A stretch of DNA of 33,912 bases from Eubacteriaceae bacterium (GCA_028727785.1 JAQYNQ010000118.1:1-33912), one strand, 5' to 3'; positions 17,836 through 27,942 are shown, numbered from the stretch's first letter. The notes: generated by a model not told the origin, from the letters alone. A program made the numbers and translations.

Positions 17836-18273
17836 CTATTTAAGGTAATTTACCTTGAGCTCTATCTGGTCAGGCAGACCCTTCATGTCGGCTTTGACAA
17901 CTGCATACGGATAGCTTTTCACCTGAGCCAGCCGTTCCGGATGTTCGGGGTCAGCAAAATCCGCATACACTGTGAGGACACTCTTTTCCTCTTTTGCAGA
18001 AAGCTCCATTTTATCCACACTTACTTCAAAACCCGTTGTGGGTTTTGTTCCCCTTGTAACTACAACGAAGATTTCATTGCCCACCTTACAGGCAAAAGCC
18101 CTTTCCATGTCGCGATACTCCGGTATAATGTCCGCCTCCAGTTCACGGGGAATCATTTTTTCCGACAGTGGCTGAAAATCCACCTTCGCCGGGCCGATAC
18201 TTATTCCGAAGTACACCATCAGACCGATGAGCAAAACCGCTGCAAGGACAATAACTGCAAACTGCTTTTTCAT
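17836..18273 (-). CDS. Membrane-anchored hypothetical protein with PrcB_C-like domain
   Basis: N-terminal TM; 'VVVTRGTKPTTGFEVSVDKMELSAKEEKSVLTVYADFADPEHPERLAQVKSYPYAVVKADM' resembles PrcB C-terminal domains. Confidence 0.5.
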   Translation of the reverse strand: MKKQFAVIVLAAVLLIGLMVYFGISIGPAKVDFQPLSEKMIPRELEADIIPEYRDMERAFACKVGNEIFVVVTRGTKPTTGFEVSVDKMELSAKEEKSVLTVYADFADPEHPERLAQVKSYPYAVVKADMKGLPDQIELKVNYLK

Positions 18274-18276
18274 AAA

Positions 18277-18312
18277 AATACCCTCCTCATGACAATTTAT
18301 GGGGAGGGTATT
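18277..18312 (-). promoter_or_regulatory. Terminator-like hairpin containing the RBS of the downstream gene
   Basis: Minus-strand RNA GGAAUACCCUCCCCAUAAAUUGUCAUGAGGAGGGUAUUUUUAUG: 10-bp stem AAUACCCUCC/GGAGGGUAUU plus a 3-bp inner CAU/AUG extension; GGAGGG lies 7 nt from the AUG at 18273. Confidence 0.7.
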
Positions 18313-18319
18313 CCTATTA

Positions 18320-19249
18320 TTACATTAAACCTTTAACTGCTGCTACAATATCTGACGCTGTCATGCCGTATTTTGCCTTTAATTCATCAGGTTTTCCTGA
18401 TTCACCGAAGGTATCCTTCTGACCTACCATAGCCATCTTTGCAGGAGCCTTCTGGCAAAGTACTTCTGCAACTGCACTTCCAAGACCACCGATTACTGAA
18501 TGTTCTTCACAAGTTACAATCTTTCCGATTTCTTCAGAAGCCTTTACAATGATTTCTTCATCGATAGGCTTGATAGTATGCATGTCGATTACTCTGACTT
18601 CGATACCTTCAGCAGCAAGAGTCTCAGCCGCTGCCATTGCTTCTGCAACCATAATTCCCGTTGCGATAACAGCAGCATCCTTACCTTCTCTAAGTACATT
18701 TGCTTTTCCGATTTCGAACTGTGCATTCTCATTATAGAATACAGGAACTGCTGCTCTTCCAAGTCTCACATATGCAGGACCTTCGAAAGCAATAGTCTTC
18801 TTTAGAAGTGCTTTTGCACTCACTGCATCACAAGGATTTACAACTGTCATTCCCGGAATAGTTCTCATAAGAGCAATATCTTCGAAAGTCTGGTGGCTGG
18901 CACCGTCTTCACCCACTGTAATTCCTGCGTGAGTTGCACAAACCTTAACATTTGCACCTGTATACCCTATTGAGTTTCTGATAATCTCAAATGCTCTTCC
19001 TGAAGCAAACATTGCAAAGGTAGATGCACATACAGTCTTGCCGGACAGTGCGATACCGGCAGCTGCTGCGTATAGATTCTGTTCTGCAATACCCATGTTG
19101 AAGAATCTGTCAGGGTATGCTTCTCCGAATTTCTTTGTCATTGTTGAACCTGAAAGGTCGGCATCCATAACTACAAGATTTGGATTTTCAGCACCTACTT
19201 TAACTAAAGTTTCGCCATATGCGGCTCTTGTTGCAATTTTATCTGCCAT
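18320..19249 (-). CDS. Transketolase, C-terminal (pyrimidine-binding) subunit
   Basis: LVVMDADLSGSTMTKKFGEAYPDRFFNMGIAEQNLYAAAAGIALSGKTVCASTFAMFASGRAFE. Confidence 0.93.
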   Translation of the reverse strand: MADKIATRAAYGETLVKVGAENPNLVVMDADLSGSTMTKKFGEAYPDRFFNMGIAEQNLYAAAAGIALSGKTVCASTFAMFASGRAFEIIRNSIGYTGANVKVCATHAGITVGEDGASHQTFEDIALMRTIPGMTVVNPCDAVSAKALLKKTIAFEGPAYVRLGRAAVPVFYNENAQFEIGKANVLREGKDAAVIATGIMVAEAMAAAETLAAEGIEVRVIDMHTIKPIDEEIIVKASEEIGKIVTCEEHSVIGGLGSAVAEVLCQKAPAKMAMVGQKDTFGESGKPDELKAKYGMTASDIVAAVKGLM

Positions 19250-20067
19250 TAGAATTCACCTCCAAGTTCTTCAATTGCCTGTTTAGCCTGTTCGTCTGAA
19301 GGAGCTTTTCCGTGCCATCCTGCATTATCTTCCATAAAGGATACTCCTCTTCCTTTATGAGTGTGCGCGATAATTACAGTCGGTTTACCCTGACATGCTC
19401 TTGCATTGTCAAAGGCATTAAATATTTCTTCGAAGTCATGTCCATCGATTTCAACAACATTCCATCCGAATGCTCTGAATTTCTCATCGATTGGGTTTAC
19501 TTTCATTACATCGTCATTTTTTCCGTCGATCTGCAAGCCGTTATTGTCTACGATTGCAACCAGGTTGTCAAGTCCGTAATGTGCAGCTGCCATTGCAGCT
19601 TCCCATACAAGACCTTCCTGAAGTTCTCCGTCTCCAAGAAGTGTGTAGATTCTTCCCGGATTCTTGTCAAGCTTGTTTGCCATTGCCATACCTACACACA
19701 CAGAGATTCCCTGTCCCAGTGAACCTGTTGACATTTCAATGCCGGGAACTTTATGCATATTTGGATGTCCCTGGAACTTGCTGCCAAGCTTACGAAGCTG
19801 AAGAGTATCTTCCACAGGGAAATATCCTCTTTCTGCAAGTACTGCATACTGAACAGGGGCAGCATGTCCCTTTGAAAGAACAAATTTATCACGGTTTTCC
19901 ATCTTAGGATTTGCCGGATCAATGTTCATCTCTTTAAAGTAAAGAGCAGTTACAATTTCTGCTGCAGAAAGTGAACCGCCTGGATGCCCGGAACCGGCAC
20001 TATGTACCATATGGATAATATCTGTTCTGACTTTTCTGGCCAATTCTTCATACTGTTTTGTTTCCAT
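19249..20067 (-). CDS. Transketolase, N-terminal (TPP-binding) subunit
   Basis: [26 protein letters not shown]...[24 protein letters not shown]...[40 protein letters not shown]. Start METKQYEEL with GGAGGACAATA upstream; ORF extends to 20154. Confidence 0.94.
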   Translation of the reverse strand: METKQYEELARKVRTDIIHMVHSAGSGHPGGSLSAAEIVTALYFKEMNIDPANPKMENRDKFVLSKGHAAPVQYAVLAERGYFPVEDTLQLRKLGSKFQGHPNMHKVPGIEMSTGSLGQGISVCVGMAMANKLDKNPGRIYTLLGDGELQEGLVWEAAMAAAHYGLDNLVAIVDNNGLQIDGKNDDVMKVNPIDEKFRAFGWNVVEIDGHDFEEIFNAFDNARACQGKPTVIIAHTHKGRGVSFMEDNAGWHGKAPSDEQAKQAIEELGGEF

Positions 20068-20159
20068 TATTGTCCTCCGTTTATAATATACACTATATAA
20101 TACAGACTGCAAAAATAGGCTGAAAACCCATAATTTCCAGCCCATTATTATCATAACAA

Positions 20160-20522
20160 CTACACCTGATGATTCTCTTTGGTACTGATACCCAGGCTTA
20201 CACTCAGTGCCCGGTTTACACTGGGCAGCTGTGCCTCATCGAGAGAACCAATGTGTTCCTTAAGTCTTCGCTTATCAATAGTTCTAAGCTGTTCCAGAAG
20301 AACTACCGAATTCTTGCTAAGTCCGCCGTCAGCAGCTGCTAACTCAACGTGAGTCGGCAGGTTTGCCTTTGTCTTTGACGTAATGGCGGCCACAATTATT
20401 GTGGGGCTGTATTTATTTCCTATATCATTTTGAACTACAAGTACTGGTCTGATTCCGCCCTGTTCAGAGCCGACAACCGGACTGAGATCAGCGAAGTAAA
20501 GGTCTCCTTTCTTCACTATCAA
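20160..20522 (-). CDS. MazF/PemK (NdoA/EndoA)-family endoribonuclease toxin
   Basis: [59 protein letters not shown]...[23 protein letters not shown]. Confidence 0.94.
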   Translation of the reverse strand: MIVKKGDLYFADLSPVVGSEQGGIRPVLVVQNDIGNKYSPTIIVAAITSKTKANLPTHVELAAADGGLSKNSVVLLEQLRTIDKRRLKEHIGSLDEAQLPSVNRALSVSLGISTKENHQV

Positions 20523-20540
20523 AGCCCAACACTCCTTGTC

Positions 20541-21401
20541 TTAATCTACTAAATTCTTAAGAGCTAAAGGTAGGTTGTTAACTATATCACTAGCGATAAG
20601 TCCATACGTGCCAAGACTTTCTGCCGCTATATCTCCGCTCATTCCATGCACAAACACTCCTGCTCTGGCAGCATCACCGGCCGAAAGACCCTGCCCTGCA
20701 AAAGATGCGATAACACCCGTCAAAACATCGCCGGAACCGGCAGTTGCCATTCCCGGATTGCCTGTAGTATTAGTATATGCATCATCCTCAGATACGGCTA
20801 CCAGTGTGTTTTCACCTTTAACAACAGCGATGCATCCATACTTGCCAACCAGCATTTCTGCCAGTTCCAGTTTAGTAAAATCCTTCGCTGAAGTATCTCC
20901 TATCTCTTCTCTCAATAACCTTCCCGCCTCCACAATGTGAGGTGTCATAATAACAGATGCGTCTCTTTCCTTTATCAAAACCTGCAGATTGCTGTTTACA
21001 GCAACGGTATTCAGACCGTCCGCATCAATTACTATGGTTTTATCGTATACATTAAGTATCTCTGTAAGAATAATCTCTGTTTTCTTACCAACTCCCATTC
21101 CCGGGCCTATAGCTACAGCGTCATACTGCATCAGGTCATCCTTGACGTCATCCCACCCGGTACATATTACTTCAGGAACAGAAATCTGAAGAACAGGGAA
21201 ATTCTCTAAAGGTGTGCAGACCTTTACCAGTCCGCTGCCGCTTCGCATAGCCGCCTTCGAAGCAAATACCGATGCTCCTGCCATGCCTACTGATCCGCAG
21301 ATCAGCAGGACCTTTCCGCAATTCCCTTTATGTACATCTGCGGGACGCTTTCTAATAACAGTATTAACAAATTCCTTTTCAGTTAAACCTCTAATCTTCA
21401 T
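20541..21401 (-). CDS. nnrD: ADP-dependent NAD(P)H-hydrate dehydratase (YjeF C-terminal family)
   Basis: RPADVHKGNCGKVLLICGSVGMAGASVFASKAAMRSGSGLVKVCTP...VVKGENTLVAVSEDDAYTNTTGNPGMATAGSGDVLTGVIASFAGQGLS. Confidence 0.93.
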   Translation of the reverse strand: MKIRGLTEKEFVNTVIRKRPADVHKGNCGKVLLICGSVGMAGASVFASKAAMRSGSGLVKVCTPLENFPVLQISVPEVICTGWDDVKDDLMQYDAVAIGPGMGVGKKTEIILTEILNVYDKTIVIDADGLNTVAVNSNLQVLIKERDASVIMTPHIVEAGRLLREEIGDTSAKDFTKLELAEMLVGKYGCIAVVKGENTLVAVSEDDAYTNTTGNPGMATAGSGDVLTGVIASFAGQGLSAGDAARAGVFVHGMSGDIAAESLGTYGLIASDIVNNLPLALKNLVD

Positions 21402-21411
21402 TTTTTCTTCC

Positions 21412-22809
21412 TTACAGGTTCAGGAACAGTGACGCCATTGCAAAATATATGGATAAGGCAACCATATCTGATACTGATGAGATTGCCGGATTTGCAATTA
21501 ATGCAGGGTCAAGCTTGAACATCTTAACCACAAGCGGTACCATACTTCCCAGTATTTTTGCAAACACTACAATAAGAAGCATTGCAACACAGACTGTCAG
21601 AGCAATTTCAGGACTGTTTCCATCCAGCAGACAGACTCGTCCAAAGTTTACCACACTTAAAACGCTTCCCACAATCAGACCAATTCTCAGTTCTTTCCAC
21701 AAAACCTTTATAATATCTGATGTATCTACCTCATTGGTTGCCAGACCACGTATAATAAGGGTTGCCGCCTGTGAGCCGGTATTACCGCCTGTACCCATAA
21801 GCATCGGCATGTATGCAACCAGACAGATAATCTGTGACAGTTTTCCCTCAAATTTAGTAATAATCATTCCTGTAAAAATATATGCTACCATCAGAATCAG
21901 AAGCCAAGGCAGACGGTTAAGAGCATGCTGCCACACAGACATGTCAAGATAACCCTTGTCGGAGTTCTCCCAGTCGATAACTCCGTTCATTCTTTCGATA
22001 TCCTCTGTAGCCTCTTCTTCCATAACGTCCAGAATATCGTCGACAGTAATGATACCCACAAGACGATGTTCATTATCAACTACCGGAATAGCCAGGAAAC
22101 CGTACTTCTTAAAGTCTTCTGATACATCTTCCTGGTCATCATATACGTTTTCAAAAACGTAATCGGTAACCATGATGTCTTTTATCTTTACATCTTCATC
22201 TGAAATAACCAGTGTACTCAGAGAAACTATTCCAAGAAGCTTTCTGCCGTTATCTCTGACATAACAGGTATAGACAGTTTCTGCGTCCATACCTTCGCTC
22301 TTGATATGATCGAGAGCTCTCTTGACGTTCCACTCCTTGTCCAGACTGATATAGTCAGGAGTCATCAGACTACCCGCACAGGTGTCTGGATAGTTAAGGA
22401 AGGTGTTAATCAGTTTTCTTTCATTTTTCGGTGTATTTTCCAGAATTTTATTTACTACATTGGCAGGCAGTTCTTCCAGAACGTCAATCTTATCATCGAA
22501 GTCCAGTTCGCTTACAATGTAGTCAAGTTCCTTATCCGTAATCGCATTAATAATATCTATCTGCGTATCGGAGGACAGTTCTGCAAATACTTCAACTGAA
22601 ATGTCCTTACGAAGAAGTCTGAACAGAATAATCGTCTTATCGATGTCAGATTCTTCGCATATTTCTTCCAGTAACTCAGCAATGTCTACTGCATTATACT
22701 TAAGCAGTTCATCCCTTGCCTGGAAGTATTTCTTTTCTTCTAGCCACTCAATAATTTTCTCTAGGGATTCTTCCATTAAAATATCTGTATCCAGAGTTCT
22801 GTTATCCAT
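21412..22809 (-). CDS. mgtE: Magnesium transporter MgtE
   Basis: MgtE N-domain, CBS pair (MTPDYISLDKEWNVKRAL...VVDNEHRLVGIITVDDILDVMEEEATEDIERMNG), RLPWLLILMVAYIFTGMIITKFE, MLMGTGGNTGSQAATLIIRGLA. Start MDNRTLD chosen by RBS. Confidence 0.95.
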   Translation of the reverse strand: MDNRTLDTDILMEESLEKIIEWLEEKKYFQARDELLKYNAVDIAELLEEICEESDIDKTIILFRLLRKDISVEVFAELSSDTQIDIINAITDKELDYIVSELDFDDKIDVLEELPANVVNKILENTPKNERKLINTFLNYPDTCAGSLMTPDYISLDKEWNVKRALDHIKSEGMDAETVYTCYVRDNGRKLLGIVSLSTLVISDEDVKIKDIMVTDYVFENVYDDQEDVSEDFKKYGFLAIPVVDNEHRLVGIITVDDILDVMEEEATEDIERMNGVIDWENSDKGYLDMSVWQHALNRLPWLLILMVAYIFTGMIITKFEGKLSQIICLVAYMPMLMGTGGNTGSQAATLIIRGLATNEVDTSDIIKVLWKELRIGLIVGSVLSVVNFGRVCLLDGNSPEIALTVCVAMLLIVVFAKILGSMVPLVVKMFKLDPALIANPAISSVSDMVALSIYFAMASLFLNL

Positions 22810-22932
22810 TTTAACGACCCCCTTCCTTATAGTTTCTGACATTCAATTATACCCAAAAATCCCTTATATTTCAACCCATTTTAACTTAATAATCTTCGGT
22901 TTTTCAGTGAAATAAACTATCATTTTATCCCC

Positions 22933-22961
22933 TTGACGCACTATTAACAAAGTGTTATATT
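22933..22961 (+). promoter_or_regulatory. Sigma-A-type promoter for gdhA
   Basis: TTGACG (22933-22938), 17-nt spacer, TATATT (22956-22961). Confidence 0.65.
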
Positions 22962-23017
22962 GAAGTTGCGGTTAATAACGTAATGATTATTTTTTATAAT
23001 GAGGAGAGTAAAAGGAA

Positions 23018-24364
23018 ATGGGCAAATTAGTAGAGCAGTACATTGCTATTGCTAAAAAAAGAAACCCTGGCGAACCAGAGTTCCTACAGACAGTTGAAGA
23101 AGTATTAACATCAATCGAACCTGTACTTGAAGCACACCCTGAATATGTTGAAGCAGGACTGGTAGAAAGACTAATCGAACCTGAAAGAGGCATCAGCTTC
23201 AGAGTACCTTGGGTTGACGACAACGGCAAAGTTCAGGTTAACAGAGGTTACAGATACGAATTCAACAGTGCTATCGGACCTTACAAAGGCGGTTTAAGAT
23301 TTGCACCTAACGTATATCCTGGAATCATTAAATTCTTAGGATTTGAACAGATTTTCAAGAACAGCTTGACAGGTCTTCCAATCGGAGGAGGAAAAGGTGG
23401 AGCTGACTTTGATCCAAACGGAAAATCAGATGGAGAAATCATGCGTTTCTGTCAGGCTTTCATGAGCGAACTATTCAGACACATCGGACCTTACACTGAT
23501 GTTCCTGCAGGTGACCTGGGTGTTGGTGCAAGAGAAATCGGATACTTGTTCGGCCAGTACAAGAAATTAGCTAACAGATATGAAGGCGTTTTAACTGGTA
23601 AAGGCTTAGCATACGGCGGATTACACGGAAGAACTGAAGCTACAGGATACGGAATCGTATTCTTCGCAAGAGAAATGCTGAAAGCAAACGGCGAAGAATT
23701 AGCAGGTAAGACTGTTGCTCTTTCAGGTTTCGGTAACGTTACATGGGGAACAGCTCAGAAGCTGAACCAGCTGGGCGCTAAGGTTATTACAATTTCCGGA
23801 CCTGACGGATATATCTACGATCCAGACGGAATCACACCGGGCGAAAAGGAAGACTACTTACTTGAATTAAGAGGTTCCGGAAAGAACATCTGCGCACCAT
23901 ATGCAGACAAGTTCCCTGGAGCAACATTCTATCCTGGAGAAAAACCTTGGGGAGTTAAGGCAGATCTTTACATCCCATGTGCTACTCAGAACGAAATCCA
24001 CTTAGCTGACGCTGAAAAGATGGTTGCTAACGGATGTAAGTTCCTTTGCGAAGGATCAAACATGCCTACAACTAATGAAGCAATCAAGTATCTTCAGGAT
24101 AACGGCGTTATTGTTGGACCATCCAAGGCTGCTAACGCAGGCGGCGTAGCTTGCTCATGTATCGAAATGGGACAGAACGCAGGTCACACTGTATTCTCAC
24201 CTGAACAGGTATACGAACAGCTTGAATCAATTATGGTAAACATCCACAAGCACTCAGCTGAAGCTGCTGAAAGATACGGCTTAGGTTATGACCTTGTTAA
24301 GGGTGCAAACATTGCCGGATTCGAAAAGGTTGCACAGGCTATGATGGCTCAGGGTATTGTATAA
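23018..24364 (+). CDS. gdhA: NADP-specific glutamate dehydrogenase
   Basis: PEYVEAGLVERLIEPERGISFRVPWVDDNGKVQVNRGYRYEFNSAIGPYKGGLRFAPNVYPGIIKFLGFEQIFKNSLTGLPIGGGKGG; 448 aa. Confidence 0.96.
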   Translation: MGKLVEQYIAIAKKRNPGEPEFLQTVEEVLTSIEPVLEAHPEYVEAGLVERLIEPERGISFRVPWVDDNGKVQVNRGYRYEFNSAIGPYKGGLRFAPNVYPGIIKFLGFEQIFKNSLTGLPIGGGKGGADFDPNGKSDGEIMRFCQAFMSELFRHIGPYTDVPAGDLGVGAREIGYLFGQYKKLANRYEGVLTGKGLAYGGLHGRTEATGYGIVFFAREMLKANGEELAGKTVALSGFGNVTWGTAQKLNQLGAKVITISGPDGYIYDPDGITPGEKEDYLLELRGSGKNICAPYADKFPGATFYPGEKPWGVKADLYIPCATQNEIHLADAEKMVANGCKFLCEGSNMPTTNEAIKYLQDNGVIVGPSKAANAGGVACSCIEMGQNAGHTVFSPEQVYEQLESIMVNIHKHSAEAAERYGLGYDLVKGANIAGFEKVAQAMMAQGIV

Positions 24365-24408
24365 TCAGTAACCGGACAACAGATTACAGTTTAATAAGTC
24401 CATAATAG

Positions 24409-24436
24409 GAGGCTGTCGCATTAACGCGGCAGCCTC
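24409..24436. terminator. Strong hairpin between convergent gdhA and addA
   Basis: GAGGCTGTCGC (24409-24419)/GCGGCAGCCTC (24426-24436), 6-nt loop; no long U-run on either side, so terminator function is uncertain. Confidence 0.5.
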
Positions 24437-24441
24437 TCGTA

Positions 24442-27400
24442 TTATATGTTCATATCAATTATCTCTCCTGCATTGGCAAGATACAGGTAGGCTTCTTTAA
24501 CCGGCTTGCCCTGAGCTTTCTCGATAGCCATCTTGTATATGCGAAGCTGCTCCCGATAAGTGTTCCTCAGTCGCTCATACTCCTCTTCTCTAGGCTTGCC
24601 TCGGTCTATCCGGTTTGTCTTATAGTCTATCAGCACATAGCTGTCATCTTCCTCAAAGAAGCAGTCAATAATACCCTGAACCAGAACAGATTCTCCATTT
24701 CGTTCCATCTTTAGAACAAAAGGTTTCTCCTTTTCCAGTCTTCCATTATCACAGGCTGCAGCAGCTCTCTGTCCAACATCGGTTTTGAAAAATTTCTGAA
24801 TATTCTCTAATCTCACTGCAGAAGCTTCTTCTTCAGTAAGGATTTCTTTTTCAGTCATTTCGTTAAGAGTCTCTTTTAGATAACCCGGGTCACAGTTTCC
24901 TGCTTTTGTAAAATCTACATATTCCATGACTGCGTGATATATATTTCCCTTTTCAGCTGCTGTCAGCTTCCTTTCTTCAGCCATAAAAGAAGGTGTCTTC
25001 AGTGAAATTTCTGAAGCTTTAGAATCATCCCGGTTCAGTTCAGAAACGGAGTACTTCTGCTTGTCATTTGCCGGCTCTCCATAAGGGTACACAAAATTCA
25101 GCCGGGACTCTATTTCCGCAAGACAGTCAGCATCGGGACGCTCAGCCATCTGTTCCTCTTCACTTGGCCTGTCAAAAACACCGGTATCTACAAGGCCTCT
25201 CTGCCTTCCCCTCCCCGGGATGTATTCAAGGGCAGAAGCAGGCATAACCAGCTTGTTTTTTACAAAACCCACCATGTCCAGGTAGTTTTTATCGCCTGAA
25301 ATAAAAGCTTCCGGATCTCCTGAATATTTTGAACCATCCCTGGTAGTTCCAACCAGGTAAAGAATATCCTTGGCACGGGTCATTGCTACATACAGGATTC
25401 TCTTTTCCTCCTGCACTTCTTCCTGTTTGACCTTTCGTGCAATGAGCTGCTGAACTATAGTCTTCTTAAGCCACTTCTCCTCATAATTAACCAGAGTCAG
25501 TCCCAGTCCTATATCCTTATGAAGTGACACCCCGGCCTCATTTTTGGAATAAGTAAGATTTCTTCCCATTCCGCATACTATCACCATAGGAAACTCAAGT
25601 CCCTTGCTTTTATGAATAGTCATAATTCGTACCAGATCATCCTGCTCTCCAAGGAGTTTAACCTGGCCCACAGAAACTTTCTTAGCCTTAACCTTTTCTA
25701 TATATTTAATAAATCCGAACAGAGAAACCTGCCTGTCACCGGTAAAGCTCTCCGCCTTGTCTATGAGAACCCGCAGATTAGCCTGTCGCTGGGTTCCTCC
25801 CGGCATAGTTCCCATCTGCATGTAATACCCTGTTTCAGTAAGCAGTTTCCACAGAAAAGACCCCAGAGGCATAGTCCCGGAAAGCTCCTTCCAGTGAGAA
25901 AGTTTTGATAATACGCCTACACACTTCTGACGCAGTGCAGGATTGCGGCCTTCATTGGCGTATGCCATAAAAGCACTGCAATACGAACCTTCTCTGAACT
26001 GTCCGCGGACTCTCGCCAGCTCACTTGCGCTGAAATTAAATATCTCTGAGTGAAGTGCGCTGATTAAAGGAACATCCTGCATCTTGTTGTCAATAATGCT
26101 TATCAGATTCATGAATACATTGATTTCCATAGTATCAAAGTATCCGTCACTGTCATCCACAAATGAATCAATTCCGCTTTCCTTCAGAACATTATAGAAT
26201 GTGGAGGCATAATTTCGAACACCTCTCATTAGTATTACAATATCCCGCTTTTCCAGAGGCCTTGTAACGTCAGCCTTGTGGTCATAGAAAGGCTGACCCA
26301 GGTGCTCATTTATTATATCACATACCTTCAGTGCCTCTATTTCCGTAGCCTTCAGCTCCATAATTTCAGGGTCGGCGCCCTCCAGATCTTTTGTATCAAT
26401 AATTACAGTCTTCGGCTCCATGTTATACGGTCCCTGATAGTCCACCCCCGGATACAGCATGGCATCCTTGTCATAGCCGTCCATTATTTCTTTAAAAATA
26501 TCATTAATGCCTGCAAGGATTTTGGACTTGCTACGGAAGTTCTGGTTCAGGTCAATCTTTGTAGAATTATCAGAATGGGAATATTCGTCATATTTGCGCT
26601 GAAAAATTTCCGGCTCAGCCAGACGGAACTTGTATATACTCTGCTTAATATCGCCTACCATAAACAGGTTATCCGGTCTTTTGATTCTGGATATAATTTC
26701 TTCCTGCAGCACATTTGTATCCTGGTATTCATCAATAAAGATATACTCAAACTTATCCCTGTAATAATCACAGATTTCCTGATTCTCCAGGATTGAAAGA
26801 GCAAAATGCTCTATGTCGTTAAAGTCCACCAGGTTCTTTGCGGCCTTAGCTTTCCTGAACCTCTCGTCAAAACCCATTAGCAGCCGGCGAAGTGTTTCTG
26901 CCTCAGGAACAGTCTCATTCATTTCTAGAATACTGTTTTTCAGTTCCTCATCATCCAGATACTCTTTCACAGCTGCCGCCGTTTCTCTTGCATTTTTTCC
27001 AAGTGCCTGAAGCCTGTCTTTGCAGTCTGCGTAAATCTCCTTTTCATCTTTTTTCGGACTGAGCCTGTCCGTTTCAAAAGCCGTAACCGCCGCCTTGATA
27101 GGGTTTATACTTCCTTCATTTTCGTATTGCTCAAAAGCAGACTCTAAAGGGGCTGTTTCCTTCTCATTTACCTTTTCAGCAAGTCTGTCAAGGCCGTAAT
27201 AATCCAGTATTTCCTCACGTTTTCTTGCCAGTTTGAGAATTTGTTCCGCAGACTCCAGTACGAGCCTGTCAATCATCTGCTGCAGCAGACTCCCCTGATA
27301 TTCATCAGGTGTACGCTTAAGCTCTTCTATGCTCTCATCCAGCCACTTCCACGGATATGGCAGTGCCTGAAGTGAATTATAGGTATTATCGATTATATTT

Positions 27401-27906
27401 CTTACTTTTTTCAGATTTCTGCCGGAGCTGTATTTGTTGAGGAAGCTGTAGTAATCATCCCTGCCTTCCAGAAAACAGTCTTCTAGGAGGCTGTCCATTG
27501 ACTCCTCTTTCAGAATGGCTCTCTGAGAATCATCACATATTGCGAAGCTGGGTTCTATGTCCTGACTGTAGAAAAATGTTCTTATCACTTCAAGTGCAAA
27601 AGCGTGAAAAGTGCTGATATTTGCCCTGCCAAGAAGGTTCAGCTGCTCTCTCAGTGCCGGGCCGTTTGCAGGGTTTTCTTCAATTTCCCTGTATATGGCA
27701 TTTCTAATTTTTTCCTTCATTTCTGAAGCAGCTGCATTTGTAAATGTAACAACAAGCATTTTATCTATGGGAACTCCGTCTTCCAGAATAAGCCTTTTTA
27801 TACGCTCCACAAGAACAGCAGTCTTCCCTGATCCTGCTGCTGCCGCTACCAGCATATTGGAATTTCTCTCTTCTATTGCCTGTCTCTGCTTTTCAGTCCA
27901 TTTCAT
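24442..27906 (-). CDS. addA: ATP-dependent helicase/nuclease subunit A (AddA)
   Basis: MKWTEKQRQAIEERNSNMLVAAAAGSGKTAVLVERI; UvrD motifs FIDEYQDTN, VGDIKQSIYKFR, MTIHKSKGLEFPMVIV, VAMTRAKDILYL; C-terminal nuclease VLIDYKTNR. ORF extends to 27921. Confidence 0.96.
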   Translation of the reverse strand: MKWTEKQRQAIEERNSNMLVAAAAGSGKTAVLVERIKRLILEDGVPIDKMLVVTFTNAAASEMKEKIRNAIYREIEENPANGPALREQLNLLGRANISTFHAFALEVIRTFFYSQDIEPSFAICDDSQRAILKEESMDSLLEDCFLEGRDDYYSFLNKYSSGRNLKKVRNIIDNTYNSLQALPYPWKWLDESIEELKRTPDEYQGSLLQQMIDRLVLESAEQILKLARKREEILDYYGLDRLAEKVNEKETAPLESAFEQYENEGSINPIKAAVTAFETDRLSPKKDEKEIYADCKDRLQALGKNARETAAAVKEYLDDEELKNSILEMNETVPEAETLRRLLMGFDERFRKAKAAKNLVDFNDIEHFALSILENQEICDYYRDKFEYIFIDEYQDTNVLQEEIISRIKRPDNLFMVGDIKQSIYKFRLAEPEIFQRKYDEYSHSDNSTKIDLNQNFRSKSKILAGINDIFKEIMDGYDKDAMLYPGVDYQGPYNMEPKTVIIDTKDLEGADPEIMELKATEIEALKVCDIINEHLGQPFYDHKADVTRPLEKRDIVILMRGVRNYASTFYNVLKESGIDSFVDDSDGYFDTMEINVFMNLISIIDNKMQDVPLISALHSEIFNFSASELARVRGQFREGSYCSAFMAYANEGRNPALRQKCVGVLSKLSHWKELSGTMPLGSFLWKLLTETGYYMQMGTMPGGTQRQANLRVLIDKAESFTGDRQVSLFGFIKYIEKVKAKKVSVGQVKLLGEQDDLVRIMTIHKSKGLEFPMVIVCGMGRNLTYSKNEAGVSLHKDIGLGLTLVNYEEKWLKKTIVQQLIARKVKQEEVQEEKRILYVAMTRAKDILYLVGTTRDGSKYSGDPEAFISGDKNYLDMVGFVKNKLVMPASALEYIPGRGRQRGLVDTGVFDRPSEEEQMAERPDADCLAEIESRLNFVYPYGEPANDKQKYSVSELNRDDSKASEISLKTPSFMAEERKLTAAEKGNIYHAVMEYVDFTKAGNCDPGYLKETLNEMTEKEILTEEEASAVRLENIQKFFKTDVGQRAAAACDNGRLEKEKPFVLKMERNGESVLVQGIIDCFFEEDDSYVLIDYKTNRIDRGKPREEEYERLRNTYREQLRIYKMAIEKAQGKPVKEAYLYLANAGEIIDMNI

Positions 27907-27942
27907 CGCAAAACTCCCCATTTACATTATTGTCTTCCCTTG

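Noticed and set aside
18320-20067. Split transketolase as a disrupted pseudogene.
   Set aside because: Two-subunit transketolases are a well-known normal arrangement; both halves are intact with overlapping stop and start.
22810-23017. M-box Mg2+ riboswitch upstream of mgtE.
   Set aside because: The AT-rich intergenic region lacks recognisable M-box conserved blocks, and much of it is occupied by the gdhA promoter.
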